In this document: piece by piece, positions 1 through 5,242 of the stretch
Layout of the letters: every line of letters starts with the position of its first letter
How positions within the stretch are numbered: the stretch's first letter is position 1
Origin: Polaromonas sp.
GTDB taxonomy: Bacteria; Pseudomonadota; Gammaproteobacteria; Burkholderiales; Burkholderiaceae_C
DNA length: 5,340 nucleotides
Reading direction: 5' to 3'
NCBI GenBank assembly: GCA_014376885.1
Contig: JACMQR010000299.1
Location: 1 to 5,340, forward strand
Translations under genes and position numbers: made by a program
The notes under the pieces: generated by a model
What the model was told of the DNA's origin: nothing
Seen by the model: the letters and a program-made list of their open reading frames with translations, nothing else
Database searches by the model: none

Positions 1-1
1 C

Positions 2-550
2 GGCTACACCGTGACGCCCAAGCGTTACACCGAGCAGCGGCTGACGGTGGCACCGGGCACGGTTGATCTGTCGGCTGAAGATGCGGCGCGCCACGAACGC
101 GAGCGGGCGCACCAGGAAACGGTCATGGCCACCTTTTCCGACTTCTCGCCGCCGGCGTTCCTGCTGACCATGCAGGCACCGGTGGCAGGGCGGCGCTCGG
201 GCTCGTTCGGGCTGCGGCGGGTGTTCAACGGGCAAGCGCGCAACCCGCACAGCGGCATGGACATTGCCGCGGCCGCCGGCACGCCGGTCGCGGCGCCGCT
301 GCCGGGGCGGGTGATCGACACCGGCGACTATTTCTTCAATGGCCAGACGGTGTGGCTGGACCACGGCGGCGGCTTGCTGAGCATGTACTGCCATCTGAGC
401 GAGATCGGCGTAAAGCCGGGCGACCGGCTGAAAACCGGCGAACGCCTGGGCGCGGTGGGCGCCACCGGCCGCGCCACCGGGCCGCACCTGCACTGGGGCG
501 TGATGCTGAACCGCTCGATGGTGGACCCCGCCCTGTTTTTGCCGGCCTAG
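2..550 (+). CDS. M23 (LytM/lysostaphin-type) zinc metallopeptidase, 5' end outside window
   Basis: This is the C-terminal part of a peptidoglycan DD-endopeptidase-type protein that would act in the periplasm on peptide cross-links. The frame is open from the window edge, so the 5' end and any signal peptide lie upstream; the GTG at 11 is probably internal. Numbering from that GTG, the metal and catalytic residues of family M23 are all present. They are H80 and D84 in the HSGMD segment, H128 in YCHLS, and the H159-x-H161 pair in GPHLHWG. The beta-rich core between them (GTPVAAPLPGRV, VWLDHGGGLLSMY, VKPGDRLKTGERLG) is typical. The first 50 or so residues are a charged linker (SAEDAARHERERAHQE) of the kind that precedes the LytM domain in proteobacterial M23 proteins. 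The complete metal site suggests an active enzyme rather than an activator such as EnvC/NlpD. The stop is TAG at 548-550. Confidence 0.93.
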   Translation, partial: GYTVTPKRYTEQRLTVAPGTVDLSAEDAARHERERAHQETVMATFSDFSPPAFLLTMQAPVAGRRSGSFGLRRVFNGQARNPHSGMDIAAAAGTPVAAPLPGRVIDTGDYFFNGQTVWLDHGGGLLSMYCHLSEIGVKPGDRLKTGERLGAVGATGRATGPHLHWGVMLNRSMVDPALFLPA

Positions 551-553
551 CCT

Positions 554-578
554 GCCAAACTTGGCTGCTTTCATTTTC
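554..578 (+). terminator. possible weak terminator after the M23 gene
   Basis: Four bases after the stop codon, GCCAA (554-558) and TTGGC (561-565) form a short self-complementary hairpin. Given the minimal loop, 4 bp with a 4-base loop is realistic. It is followed by a broken T-rich tract (CTTTCATTTTC). The position is right for termination, but the stem is short and the T-run interrupted, so this is a weak candidate. Confidence 0.28.
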
Positions 579-640
579 ATAGCTGCTGGCGCTTAAGTAG
601 CTTGCATATGTGCCTCTTTTCATTCTATTTTTAGACCTCA
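571..640. repeat. degenerate Comamonadaceae-type intergenic repeat element
   Basis: This AT-richer stretch between two GC-rich genes contains ATAGCTGCTGGCGCTT (579-594), then a GCATATG-like centre and TGCCTCTTTT (611-620). From memory, many Comamonadaceae genomes carry a dispersed intergenic element with a core close to ATAGCTGCTNGCGCTT, an inverted GCGC half-site and then a T-rich end. Here the left half matches well and the right half is degraded. The identity is recalled, not searched; only the base composition and the motif are visible here. Its borders are approximate. Confidence 0.45.
602..631 (+). promoter_or_regulatory. weak sigma-70-like promoter candidate for the DUF938 gene
   Basis: TTGCAT (602-607) and TATTTT (626-631) are separated by 18 bases. 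Each matches the consensus hexamers only partly (about 3/6 and 4/6). A start near 638 would give a leader of only about a dozen bases before the ATG at 651, with no visible Shine-Dalgarno. It lies inside the repeat-like element, so the match could simply reflect AT-richness. Confidence 0.2.
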
Positions 641-650
641 ACCCACTGCC

Positions 651-1259
651 ATGCCCCACCCCGACTTCAGCGCGGCTGCAGACCGCAACAAGCGCCCGAT
701 TCTCGATGCGCTTGGCCAGGTGCTGCCGGCCTGCGGCAACGCGCTGGAAATTGCCTCGGGCACCGGCCAGCATGTCGCCTGGTTTGCCGCCGGCCTGCCG
801 CGCTGGACCTGGCAGCCCACCGACGCGCAGCCCGTCGCCCTGACCAGCATTGCCACCTGGACGGCGCAGCAGGGCCTGAAAAATGTGCGCCCACCCCTGC
901 TGCTCGATGTCCTGTCGCCAAACTGGCTGGCGCAGGCTGCCCGGTTCGAGCTGATCCTGTGCGCCAACCTGCTGCATATTGCGCCCTGGGCTGCCTGCGC
1001 CGCCCTGATGCGCGGCAGCGCACTGCATCTGGCAGCCGGCGGCTGCCTGGTCACCTACGGCCCGTATCTTGAAGACGGTGTTGCCACCTCGCCGGGCAAC
1101 CTGGGGTTTGACGAATCCCTGCAGCAATACAACGCCGCCTGGGGCCTTCGCCGGCGCGAAGACGTGGAGGCCGAAGCCGGCCGGGCCGGTCTTTGCCTGT
1201 CGCAAAGGCATGCCCTGCCCGCCAACAACTTGCTGCTGGTGTGGGTCCGTCAAACGTAA
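651..1259 (+). CDS. DUF938 family class I SAM-dependent methyltransferase
   Basis: This 202-aa protein matches the DUF938 family (Pfam PF06080; the human member is METTL26), whose substrate is not established. It follows the family pattern from end to end. The N-terminus is AADRNKRPIL (residues 9-18). SAM-binding motif I is LEIASGTGQHV (32-42). These are followed by WQPTD (54-58), NLLHIAPW (106-113) in place of the usual N-M-x-H-I-S-P-W, YGPY (136-139), a GNLGFDESL segment (149-157) and the C-terminal PANNLLLVW (190-198). Full length is normal for the family, with no truncation. The ATG at 651 is chosen because it gives the expected N-terminus, although no Shine-Dalgarno is evident upstream (ACCTCAACCCACTGCC). 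A cytoplasmic location is inferred from the lack of a signal or membrane segment. It is convergent with the next gene, 60 bases away. Confidence 0.93.
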   Translation: MPHPDFSAAADRNKRPILDALGQVLPACGNALEIASGTGQHVAWFAAGLPRWTWQPTDAQPVALTSIATWTAQQGLKNVRPPLLLDVLSPNWLAQAARFELILCANLLHIAPWAACAALMRGSALHLAAGGCLVTYGPYLEDGVATSPGNLGFDESLQQYNAAWGLRRREDVEAEAGRAGLCLSQRHALPANNLLLVWVRQT

Positions 1260-1287
1260 CAGCGAGCTTCCATTATCGACAGCCCCT

Positions 1288-1303
1288 GCCAGGCCGGGCT
1301 GGC
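1288..1303. terminator. short hairpin in convergent gap, possible terminator without T-run
   Basis: GCCAG (1288-1292) and CTGGC (1299-1303) pair around a 6-base GC loop in the 60-base gap between two convergent genes. The location suits a bidirectional terminator, but neither strand has a T-tract after the stem, so it is not a canonical intrinsic terminator. Confidence 0.2.
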
Positions 1304-1319
1304 CGCCTGACCCAGGTTC

Positions 1320-2279
1320 TTACTTGCCCCGCACCATGGCCATGACCTGGGCCGCGTCCAGCGTTGCCGCTTTTTGCTGAATTTGCGGCAGGTACTGCTT
1401 TTGCAGCTGCCGGGCCGGCTCCAGCAGCCCCTGGTAGGTTTCGCGCAGCAGTGCGGTGTTCATGACCCGGCCGCCGGCGTAGTAGCCTTTGGCCAGCTGC
1501 CCGAGCGCATAGGTGGTGGCAAACGACAGGGCCATGCCGGTGCCCGCACTGCCGATGCCGCCAAGGGTTTTACCGGCGATTTTGCCGAGCAGGCCGCCCA
1601 GCAGCTTGCGGCCGAACTGCTCGAGGTACTGCGATGTCAGGCCGACCCCGGCGGCAGCGATGAATTCGCGCACATGGCCCTGGTCCAGACTGACACCATG
1701 GGCCTTGCCGATGCCGTAGACCATCTTGACCTGCAGCGGAATGATCGCCATGGAAGCCCAAGACTGCGGCAGCAACTCCAGCGCGCCGTTGACCAGGGCA
1801 TGATTGAGAATGCTGCGGTCCAGCTCCGCGTCGCTGGAGGCCAGTGCCACGGCGGCGGCAGACTCTGCCACGGGCGGCAGGGCCGCATTGCCGGGCAGCT
1901 CGATCCCGGCCAGCGCACTGGCCTGCGCGTCGAAGGCCTGGGTTTGCGCCGGCTCCAGCGCCAACTGGTCCCGCAAGTCGGCCAGGAAACAGCGCTCGGC
2001 CTCGGTCTGCTGGCCGTCGGCGTCGCAAACGCACACAGCCATTTCGTAGGCCAGCTGGCGGTGGCTTGGGTCGGACAGCTTTTGCACCGCAGCTTCGAGC
2101 TTGAGGCGCTTGAGCAGCACCTCCTGGTAGAGCCGGGGCAGGTTGGGGGCGCCGGACTCGGCAGCCAGCGACTGGGCGATCCGGCGGATTTCCTCCCGCT
2201 CCGAATCGGCTTTGGCGCCGTCGGCAAACGCTGCAAACAGGGCAATGCCCAGCAGCGCTTCTTGCTGTTCAGATGTCAT
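1320..2279 (-). CDS. TerB-like domain + DUF697/YcjF-like domain protein, function unknown
   Basis: This is a 319-aa protein with two parts. Residues 1 to about 120 look like a TerB/tellurite-resistance-type helical domain. Two acidic loops are visible: ADGAKADSEREEI (19-31) and CDADGQQTEAER (85-96), each in the TerB pattern D-G-x(n)-E-x-x-x-hydrophobic that can bind metal. After an Ala-rich linker (about 120-150), residues 155-270 resemble DUF697. That part has NHALVNGALELLPQSWA, an IIPLQVKMVYGIGKAHGVSL segment, then Gly/Ala-rich hydrophobic helices (208-262) ending in TYALGQLAKGYYAGG. These could insert into or associate with the membrane. The C-terminus (280-319) is helical and polar. The start is ATG at 2279 because GAAAGG (2292-2287) lies 7 bases upstream; a TTG at 2294 would be in frame but overlaps that site. 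Family assignment is by pattern recognition; no function is claimed. Confidence 0.82.
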   Translation of the reverse strand: MTSEQQEALLGIALFAAFADGAKADSEREEIRRIAQSLAAESGAPNLPRLYQEVLLKRLKLEAAVQKLSDPSHRQLAYEMAVCVCDADGQQTEAERCFLADLRDQLALEPAQTQAFDAQASALAGIELPGNAALPPVAESAAAVALASSDAELDRSILNHALVNGALELLPQSWASMAIIPLQVKMVYGIGKAHGVSLDQGHVREFIAAAGVGLTSQYLEQFGRKLLGGLLGKIAGKTLGGIGSAGTGMALSFATTYALGQLAKGYYAGGRVMNTALLRETYQGLLEPARQLQKQYLPQIQQKAATLDAAQVMAMVRGK

Positions 2280-2286
2280 AGGGGAG

Positions 2287-2292
2287 CCTTTC
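2287..2292 (-). promoter_or_regulatory. Shine-Dalgarno that decides the start of the TerB-DUF697 gene
   Basis: On the - strand GAAAGG is followed by 7 bases (CTCCCCT, the last of which abuts the ATG at 2279). The in-frame upstream TTG at 2294 lies partly over this site, so the ATG is the better start. Confidence 0.6.
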
Positions 2293-2479
2293 AAACATAA
2301 AATTTACGCCATGCGGCAAGGCCAGCGCTGCCGGGTGGAGAAATTTGACCCTGGCCGCGCCAGGTTCCACGGTTTTTCAGGCAGCCGGTTGGGCTTTTTC
2401 ATCATAGAACCGCCGGCGCTGCGGCGGCCGGCGGCCCGGCTGTTCTCATGCCGTTCGGTGTGGATTTGCCCCGGGCGCC

Positions 2480-2515
2480 GGGATGGCCGGGATGGCTGGG
2501 ATGGCTGGGATGGCA
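2480..2515. repeat. tandem repeat, 9-bp unit x 4
   Basis: Four consecutive copies of GGGATGGCN occur at 2480-2488, 2489-2497, 2498-2506 and 2507-2515. The first eight bases of every copy are identical; only the ninth varies (C, T, T, A). The unit length is a multiple of three, so it yields Gly-Met-Ala repeats in one frame, but no credible gene covers it. Confidence 0.9.
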
Positions 2516-2649
2516 AGGCAGGTTATGCCCGGCATCTGTGAATGGCCCTGTGGACAACTGCCTGGACAAGTCCCGAAAGCCGCACCAGCTGTGGCTTTGC
2601 AGGGCATGCCTTTTAAACAGGCAGCGGTTGCGCAGGCAGCCGCGTACCG

Positions 2650-2669
2650 GGCCTGCTGCGGCCTGCTGA
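2650..2669. repeat. 10-bp direct repeat upstream of the HAD gene
   Basis: GGCCTGCTGC (2650-2659) is followed directly by GGCCTGCTGA (2660-2669), nine of ten bases identical. A GCAGGC at 2632-2637 is complementary to the GCCTGC in either copy, so alternative hairpins are possible just ahead of the start codon at 2680. Confidence 0.7.
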
Positions 2670-2673
2670 TAAT
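2668..2673 (+). promoter_or_regulatory. isolated -10-like hexamer before the HAD gene
   Basis: GATAAT matches the sigma-70 -10 consensus at five of six positions, but the expected -35 position (about 2645-2650, TACCGG) does not match. It is also only 6 bases from the ATG at 2680, so using it would give an almost leaderless mRNA. Weak candidate. Confidence 0.15.
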
Positions 2674-2679
2674 GGGGGC

Positions 2680-3390
2680 ATGAACATCCCCTCCCCTTTG
2701 TCACCCCAGGTTTTGGCTTTCGATGTGTTCGGCACCGTCGTCGACTGGCACAGCGGCATTGCCCGCGAGGTCTGCGCCCTGCGGCCGGAGGTCGACGGCG
2801 ACGCCTTTGCGCTTGCCTGGCGCGCCGGCTACCAGCCGGCCATGCGCCGGGTCATGTCGGGCGAACTCGGCTGGACCCTGATCGACGACCTGCACCGCCT
2901 CATTCTTGACGGTCTTTTGGCGCAGTTTGGCCTGGACCGCCTGAGCCAGGCCGACCTCGGGCATCTGAACAAAGCCTGGCACCGGCTCGATCCGTGGCCC
3001 GATGCACTGGCTGGCCTGGCGCGCTTGAAATCCCGCTATGTGATCTGCACCCTGTCCAACGGCAACATCGGCCTGCTTGCCGGCATGGCCAAACGCGCCG
3101 GCCTGCCGTGGGACTGCATTTTGTCGGCCGAGGTGTTTCGCGCCTACAAGCCAGACCCGGCCACCTACCTGGGCGTGGCCCGGGTGTTTGATGTCGAGCC
3201 AGGCCGGGTGATGCTGGTGGCGGCCCACCAGGACGACTTGGCCGCCGCGCGCGCTTGCGGCCTGCAAACCGCCTACATCGAACGCCCGGCCGAATTCGGC
3301 GCCACCCGGCCCAAGGACATTGCGCCCTGCCCGGCCAACACCCGGCATGCCAGGGACTTTCTGGCACTGGCCGACCAGTTGGGCTGCTGA
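2680..3390 (+). CDS. haloacid dehalogenase type II (L-2-HAD-like) HAD superfamily hydrolase
   Basis: This 236-aa soluble protein has the size and motif order of type II 2-haloacid dehalogenases, which replace the halogen of L-2-haloalkanoates with hydroxyl through an aspartyl ester. Motif I is FDVFGT with nucleophile D15 and T19. The cap domain begins with the [10 protein letters not shown] segment (46-55), whose R48 corresponds to the catalytic Arg of L-DEX. Motif II is TLSNGN (124-129, S126). Motif III Lys is K157 in YKPDP. Motif IV is [11 protein letters not shown] (181-191). Characterised L-2-haloacid dehalogenases usually have S-S-N-x-W-D at the last site; here it reads A-A-H-Q-D-D, so the substrate may not be a haloacid. 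The ATG at 2680 gives the expected short N-terminus, but the G-run before it ends only one base away, making a poor ribosome site. The next gene starts 14 bases after the stop, so co-transcription is likely. Confidence 0.88.
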   Translation: MNIPSPLSPQVLAFDVFGTVVDWHSGIAREVCALRPEVDGDAFALAWRAGYQPAMRRVMSGELGWTLIDDLHRLILDGLLAQFGLDRLSQADLGHLNKAWHRLDPWPDALAGLARLKSRYVICTLSNGNIGLLAGMAKRAGLPWDCILSAEVFRAYKPDPATYLGVARVFDVEPGRVMLVAAHQDDLAAARACGLQTAYIERPAEFGATRPKDIAPCPANTRHARDFLALADQLGC

Positions 3391-3404
3391 GCGCAGTCTT
3401 GACC

Positions 3405-4055
3405 ATGCAAGCGCCCGACCCGACCGCCCAGTTGATCCTGTTCAACAAGCCCTATGGCGTGCTGAGCCAGTTCACGCCCGAAGGGCGGTGGCGCGGGCTG
3501 AAAGACTTCATCGACCTGCCGGGGGTGTATGTCGCCGGCCGGCTGGACGCCGACAGCGAAGGCCTGCTGCTGCTGACCAACGACGGCCGGCTCCAGGCGC
3601 AGATTTCCGATCCGCGCTTCAAGATGGAAAAAACCTACTGGGCTCAGGTCGAGGGCCTGCCCGGTGAGGCGGCACTTGCCGCTCTGCGCCAGGGCGTACG
3701 GCTTAATGACGGCCTGACCCGGCCCGCCAGGGCCGACCTGATGGACGCTCCAGGCGGGCTGTGGCCGCGCGACCCACCGGTTCGCACGCGGCTGTCGATT
3801 CCAACGGCCTGGATTCAGCTTGGCCTTCGCGAAGGGCGCAACCGGCAGGTCAGGCGGATGACAGCCGCCGTCGGCTTTCCGACGCTGCGCCTGATCCGCG
3901 CTGCCATCGGCGACCATTCGCTGGCCAGTCTGGCGCCTGGCGACTGGCGCGACTCCGGCGCAGACTCAGTTGCAGGCGTGCCCCGCCTGGCAGCGGCACC
4001 CGAGCCGGTCATCAAGGCAGGCGCAGCGACTCGTCGGCCACCAGATAGCGCTTGA
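3405..4055 (+). CDS. rluE: 23S rRNA pseudouridine(2457) synthase RluE
   Basis: This enzyme isomerises uridine to pseudouridine in 23S rRNA (U2457 in E. coli numbering). The 216-aa product belongs to the RsuA/RluB/RluE group and matches what I recall of E. coli RluE along most of its length: [15 protein letters not shown] (10-24), the catalytic loop [14 protein letters not shown] with nucleophile D48, KTYWAQVEG (76-84), LNDGLTRPA (100-108), LWPRDPP (119-125), SIPTAW (131-136), then [19 protein letters not shown] (143-161) and [11 protein letters not shown] (163-173). No S4 domain is present, as expected for RluE. The ATG at 3405 places LILFNKP at the normal distance; an in-frame TTG lies at 3399 and no clear Shine-Dalgarno is seen, so translation may be coupled to the upstream gene. 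About 33 residues after DWRD (180-183) form an Ala/Pro-rich tail beyond the usual end. This tail overlaps the opposite-strand lipoprotein gene by 44 bp. Confidence 0.93.
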   Translation: MQAPDPTAQLILFNKPYGVLSQFTPEGRWRGLKDFIDLPGVYVAGRLDADSEGLLLLTNDGRLQAQISDPRFKMEKTYWAQVEGLPGEAALAALRQGVRLNDGLTRPARADLMDAPGGLWPRDPPVRTRLSIPTAWIQLGLREGRNRQVRRMTAAVGFPTLRLIRAAIGDHSLASLAPGDWRDSGADSVAGVPRLAAAPEPVIKAGAATRRPPDSA

Positions 4056-4575
4056 CCAGGTCGAAAAACCGGTCGTAAAAGACATCGGTGGAAATGGTTT
4101 TGCTGCCGACTTTCACCATGGCGTCGTTGCTCGAACTAAAAGGCAGCGACAACGAGCCCAGCGCACCGACGCCCAAGCTGGCCGAATTGTTGCTTTTTTT
4201 CAGGGCGTAAACATCCTGCAGGGCGGTGACAAACCCAAGGCTGACCTTGCCATCGGCGCTTTCAGGCGCACAAACGACACGGATTTCCATTTGCAGATGG
4301 GACTCGGGCTCAGGCTGAAAGCTTTTCCGGCCTTCGACCAGGTCCTCGCGGGCTGAGCTGATCAGGTAGCCCTGGCTCAGCAAGGCCCGTCGGGCCGCTT
4401 CGCAGGTTTGCGCTGCGCTGGCATCAAACAGGCGGGAATAAGTCACTGTAGAGCCGAACTCTTCTTGCGACACGAATGATTTCACGGGGCTGGCGCAGGC
4501 ACCCAGCAGGCCGCAAAGGCCCAGAGCCACCGCCAGCCAGGCCGCCGCGCTGCGCTGCGTGCAGGAAAAATTCAA
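4012..4575 (-). CDS. DUF2242 family outer-membrane-type lipoprotein
   Basis: This is a 187-aa protein with a lipoprotein signal peptide: a positive residue at R8, hydrophobic core [14 protein letters not shown] (11-24) and lipobox L-G-A-C with the lipidated cysteine at C27. The residue after it is Ala, not Asp, so transport to the outer membrane is expected. The mature part matches my recollection of DUF2242 (Pfam PF10001), a conserved proteobacterial family of unknown role, through [24 protein letters not shown] (42-65) and an [12 protein letters not shown] segment (74-85). The start is TTG at 4575. An in-frame TGA lies three codons upstream (4584-4582), no ATG occurs before residue 95, and AAGGAG (4590-4585) sits 9 bases ahead. 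Residues 140-160 are Ser/Gly/Leu-rich ([10 protein letters not shown]). It is convergent with rluE, overlapping its end by 44 bp. Confidence 0.88.
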   Translation of the reverse strand: MNFSCTQRSAAAWLAVALGLCGLLGACASPVKSFVSQEEFGSTVTYSRLFDASAAQTCEAARRALLSQGYLISSAREDLVEGRKSFQPEPESHLQMEIRVVCAPESADGKVSLGFVTALQDVYALKKSNNSASLGVGALGSLSLPFSSSNDAMVKVGSKTISTDVFYDRFFDLVKRYLVADESLRLP

Positions 4576-4584
4576 AACCAGTCA

Positions 4585-4590
4585 CTCCTT
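4585..4590 (-). promoter_or_regulatory. Shine-Dalgarno of the lipoprotein gene (supports TTG start)
   Basis: AAGGAG lies 9 bases before the TTG at 4575. The in-frame TGA overlapping the spacer rules out any start further upstream in that frame. A GTG adjoining the site (4586-4584) is in another frame. Confidence 0.7.
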
Positions 4591-4633
4591 CAGATAAAAA
4601 AGTTGCCGGCTGGCGTGCCGCCATGTGCCGCGT

Positions 4634-4669
4634 CGCTTCCCGGCCTGCTGCCGTGCCGGCCGGGAAGCG
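4634..4669. repeat. 12-bp perfect inverted repeat, possible stem-loop or operator
   Basis: CGCTTCCCGGCC (4634-4645) and GGCCGGGAAGCG (4658-4669) are exact reverse complements separated by 12 bases. The centre of the structure is about 75 bases upstream of the lipoprotein start on the - strand. Neither strand has a T-run directly after it, so it is not a standard terminator. It could be an operator, or an RNA hairpin in the lipoprotein leader. Confidence 0.75.
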
Positions 4670-4935
4670 CCGAAACCAATGATACGGCTGCGGCTGGATG
4701 CTCAGGCCGGTGCGCCTGCATCCCGCACAAAACCGAAGGACAGCGCTTGGGCGGCGGATGCGCTTGGCAACAGTCGACGCCAAAGCCGTTTTTTCCTTGA
4801 GCGCGCGTTTTGACCTTTGCAGCAGTCAGACGCTGGCGCTGTTCAAGGACAGCCGCGAGATGGTCCGGCAACCGGGGATGCGGGATGCAGTCGCACGCAG
4901 GCTCATGCCGTGGCCGGTGCGGGCTCGCCAAATCT

Positions 4936-5145
4936 TCAGGCCGATTTATTTTTTGGCTTTGCCGCTTTTGCAATGGCTGCCCGTGGCGCCGGCTTGGCGG
5001 ATTTTGCAGCCTTGTCAAAAGCAGCCGCTTGCGGGGCGCCCGCTACGCCAGGCGAGCGCATTTTTTCGCCGCTGCCCTTGGCAATGCGTTCTTGCTTGGC
5101 GTGAATGTTGGCGTACAGGCCGGGCTTTGTCTTTCGGATCGGCAT
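4936..5145 (-). CDS. small basic Lys/Ala-rich conserved hypothetical protein
   Basis: This is a 69-aa protein with two halves. Residues 1-36 (PIRKTKPGLYANIHAKQER, then IAKGSGEKMRSPG) have the mixed composition of a conserved domain. They resemble a small hypothetical protein I recall from Burkholderiales (a K-x-G-L-Y-x-N-I-H-x-K-x-x-R-I pattern), for which I know no function. Residues 41-69 are a low-complexity tail of Lys, Ala and Pro (KAAKSAKPAPRAAIAKAAKP), reminiscent of histone H1-like nucleoid proteins. The start is ATG at 5145, set by a strong AAAGGAG (5158-5152) six bases upstream; a longer frame to 5214 lacks such a site. It has no signal peptide and no membrane segment. A stress- or nucleoid-related role is only a guess. 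Confidence 0.75.
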   Translation of the reverse strand: MPIRKTKPGLYANIHAKQERIAKGSGEKMRSPGVAGAPQAAAFDKAAKSAKPAPRAAIAKAAKPKNKSA

Positions 5146-5151
5146 GGCAGG

Positions 5152-5158
5152 CTCCTTT
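5152..5158 (-). promoter_or_regulatory. strong Shine-Dalgarno of the small Lys/Ala-rich protein gene
   Basis: AAAGGAG is followed by six bases (CCTGCC) and the ATG at 5145. This near-perfect site is the main reason to prefer the 69-aa product over a longer one. Confidence 0.8.
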
Positions 5159-5242
5159 GGGTAGGTGGCAAAAAACAACTTTTGACGGCGCAATGTTGGC
5201 CACAAACTCGCCAACCGTCAGCACACGGCGCTCTTGTCGGGG

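Larger units (their letters stand above)
2280..2679. other. divergent intergenic region, no convincing gene
   Basis: This 400-base region separates the TerB-DUF697 gene (-) from the HAD hydrolase gene (+) and should hold both promoters, though I cannot point to a good -35/-10 pair for either. It holds a hairpin CCTGGC/GCCAGG (2350-2364), a small AGCC/GGCT hairpin followed by T5 (2383-2399), a GC-rich block of CCGGC/GCCGG words (2411-2440), a 9-bp x 4 tandem repeat (2480-2515) and a 10-bp direct repeat just before the HAD gene (2650-2669). Short frames are open on both strands, but they lack ribosome binding sites and encode Pro/Ser/Arg-rich, shadow-like sequence. Confidence 0.6.
4576..4935. 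other. intergenic region, no convincing gene
   Basis: This 360-base stretch lies upstream of the lipoprotein gene and downstream of the small Lys/Ala-rich protein gene, both on the - strand. It should contain the lipoprotein promoter, but I see only an isolated TATCAT (4684-4679 on the - strand) without a matching -35. It also contains the 12-bp inverted repeat and, on the + strand, a small bulged hairpin followed by T6 (4762-4794). Open frames across it encode Arg/Pro/His-rich sequence of the kind produced by GC-rich noncoding DNA and lack ribosome sites. Confidence 0.6.

Noticed and set aside
336..1253. 305-codon open frame on the - strand opposite the M23 and DUF938 genes
   Set aside because: It spans two well-supported + strand genes and the intergenic repeat, has no recognisable domain, and turns Arg/Pro/Ser-rich at its C-terminus; this is a high-GC shadow frame.
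1374..2300. 308-codon open frame on the + strand opposite the TerB-DUF697 gene
   Set aside because: It is Gln/Gly/Leu-rich with no domain pattern and lies fully antisense to a gene with clear motifs and a ribosome site.
2383..2399. AGCC/GGCT hairpin followed by T5 on the + strand
   Set aside because: It has only a 4-bp stem and no + strand transcript is expected to end there; probably chance.
2304..2516. 70-codon - strand frame across the tandem repeat
   Set aside because: It begins in the 9-bp repeat with a Pro/Ser-rich sequence, has no Shine-Dalgarno before the ATG and no domain.
2549..2557. TGTGGACAA, one mismatch from a DnaA box
   Set aside because: It is a single imperfect copy with no AT-rich unwinding region or cluster; chance is enough to explain it.
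2701..3348. 215-codon - strand frame opposite the HAD gene
   Set aside because: It is antisense to a gene with all HAD motifs and has no features of its own.
3273..3917. 214-codon - strand frame opposite rluE
   Set aside because: It is antisense to a near full-length RluE match and its composition is shadow-like.
4762..4794. GCTTGGC/GCCAA-A-GC hairpin followed by T6 on the + strand
   Set aside because: It looks terminator-like, but no + strand gene lies upstream to use it and the stem is bulged; an sRNA ending here cannot be supported.
4590..5018. 142-codon - strand frame across the gene-poor region
   Set aside because: It is rich in Arg, Pro and His, lacks a ribosome site and overlaps the better-supported small gene at 4936-5145.
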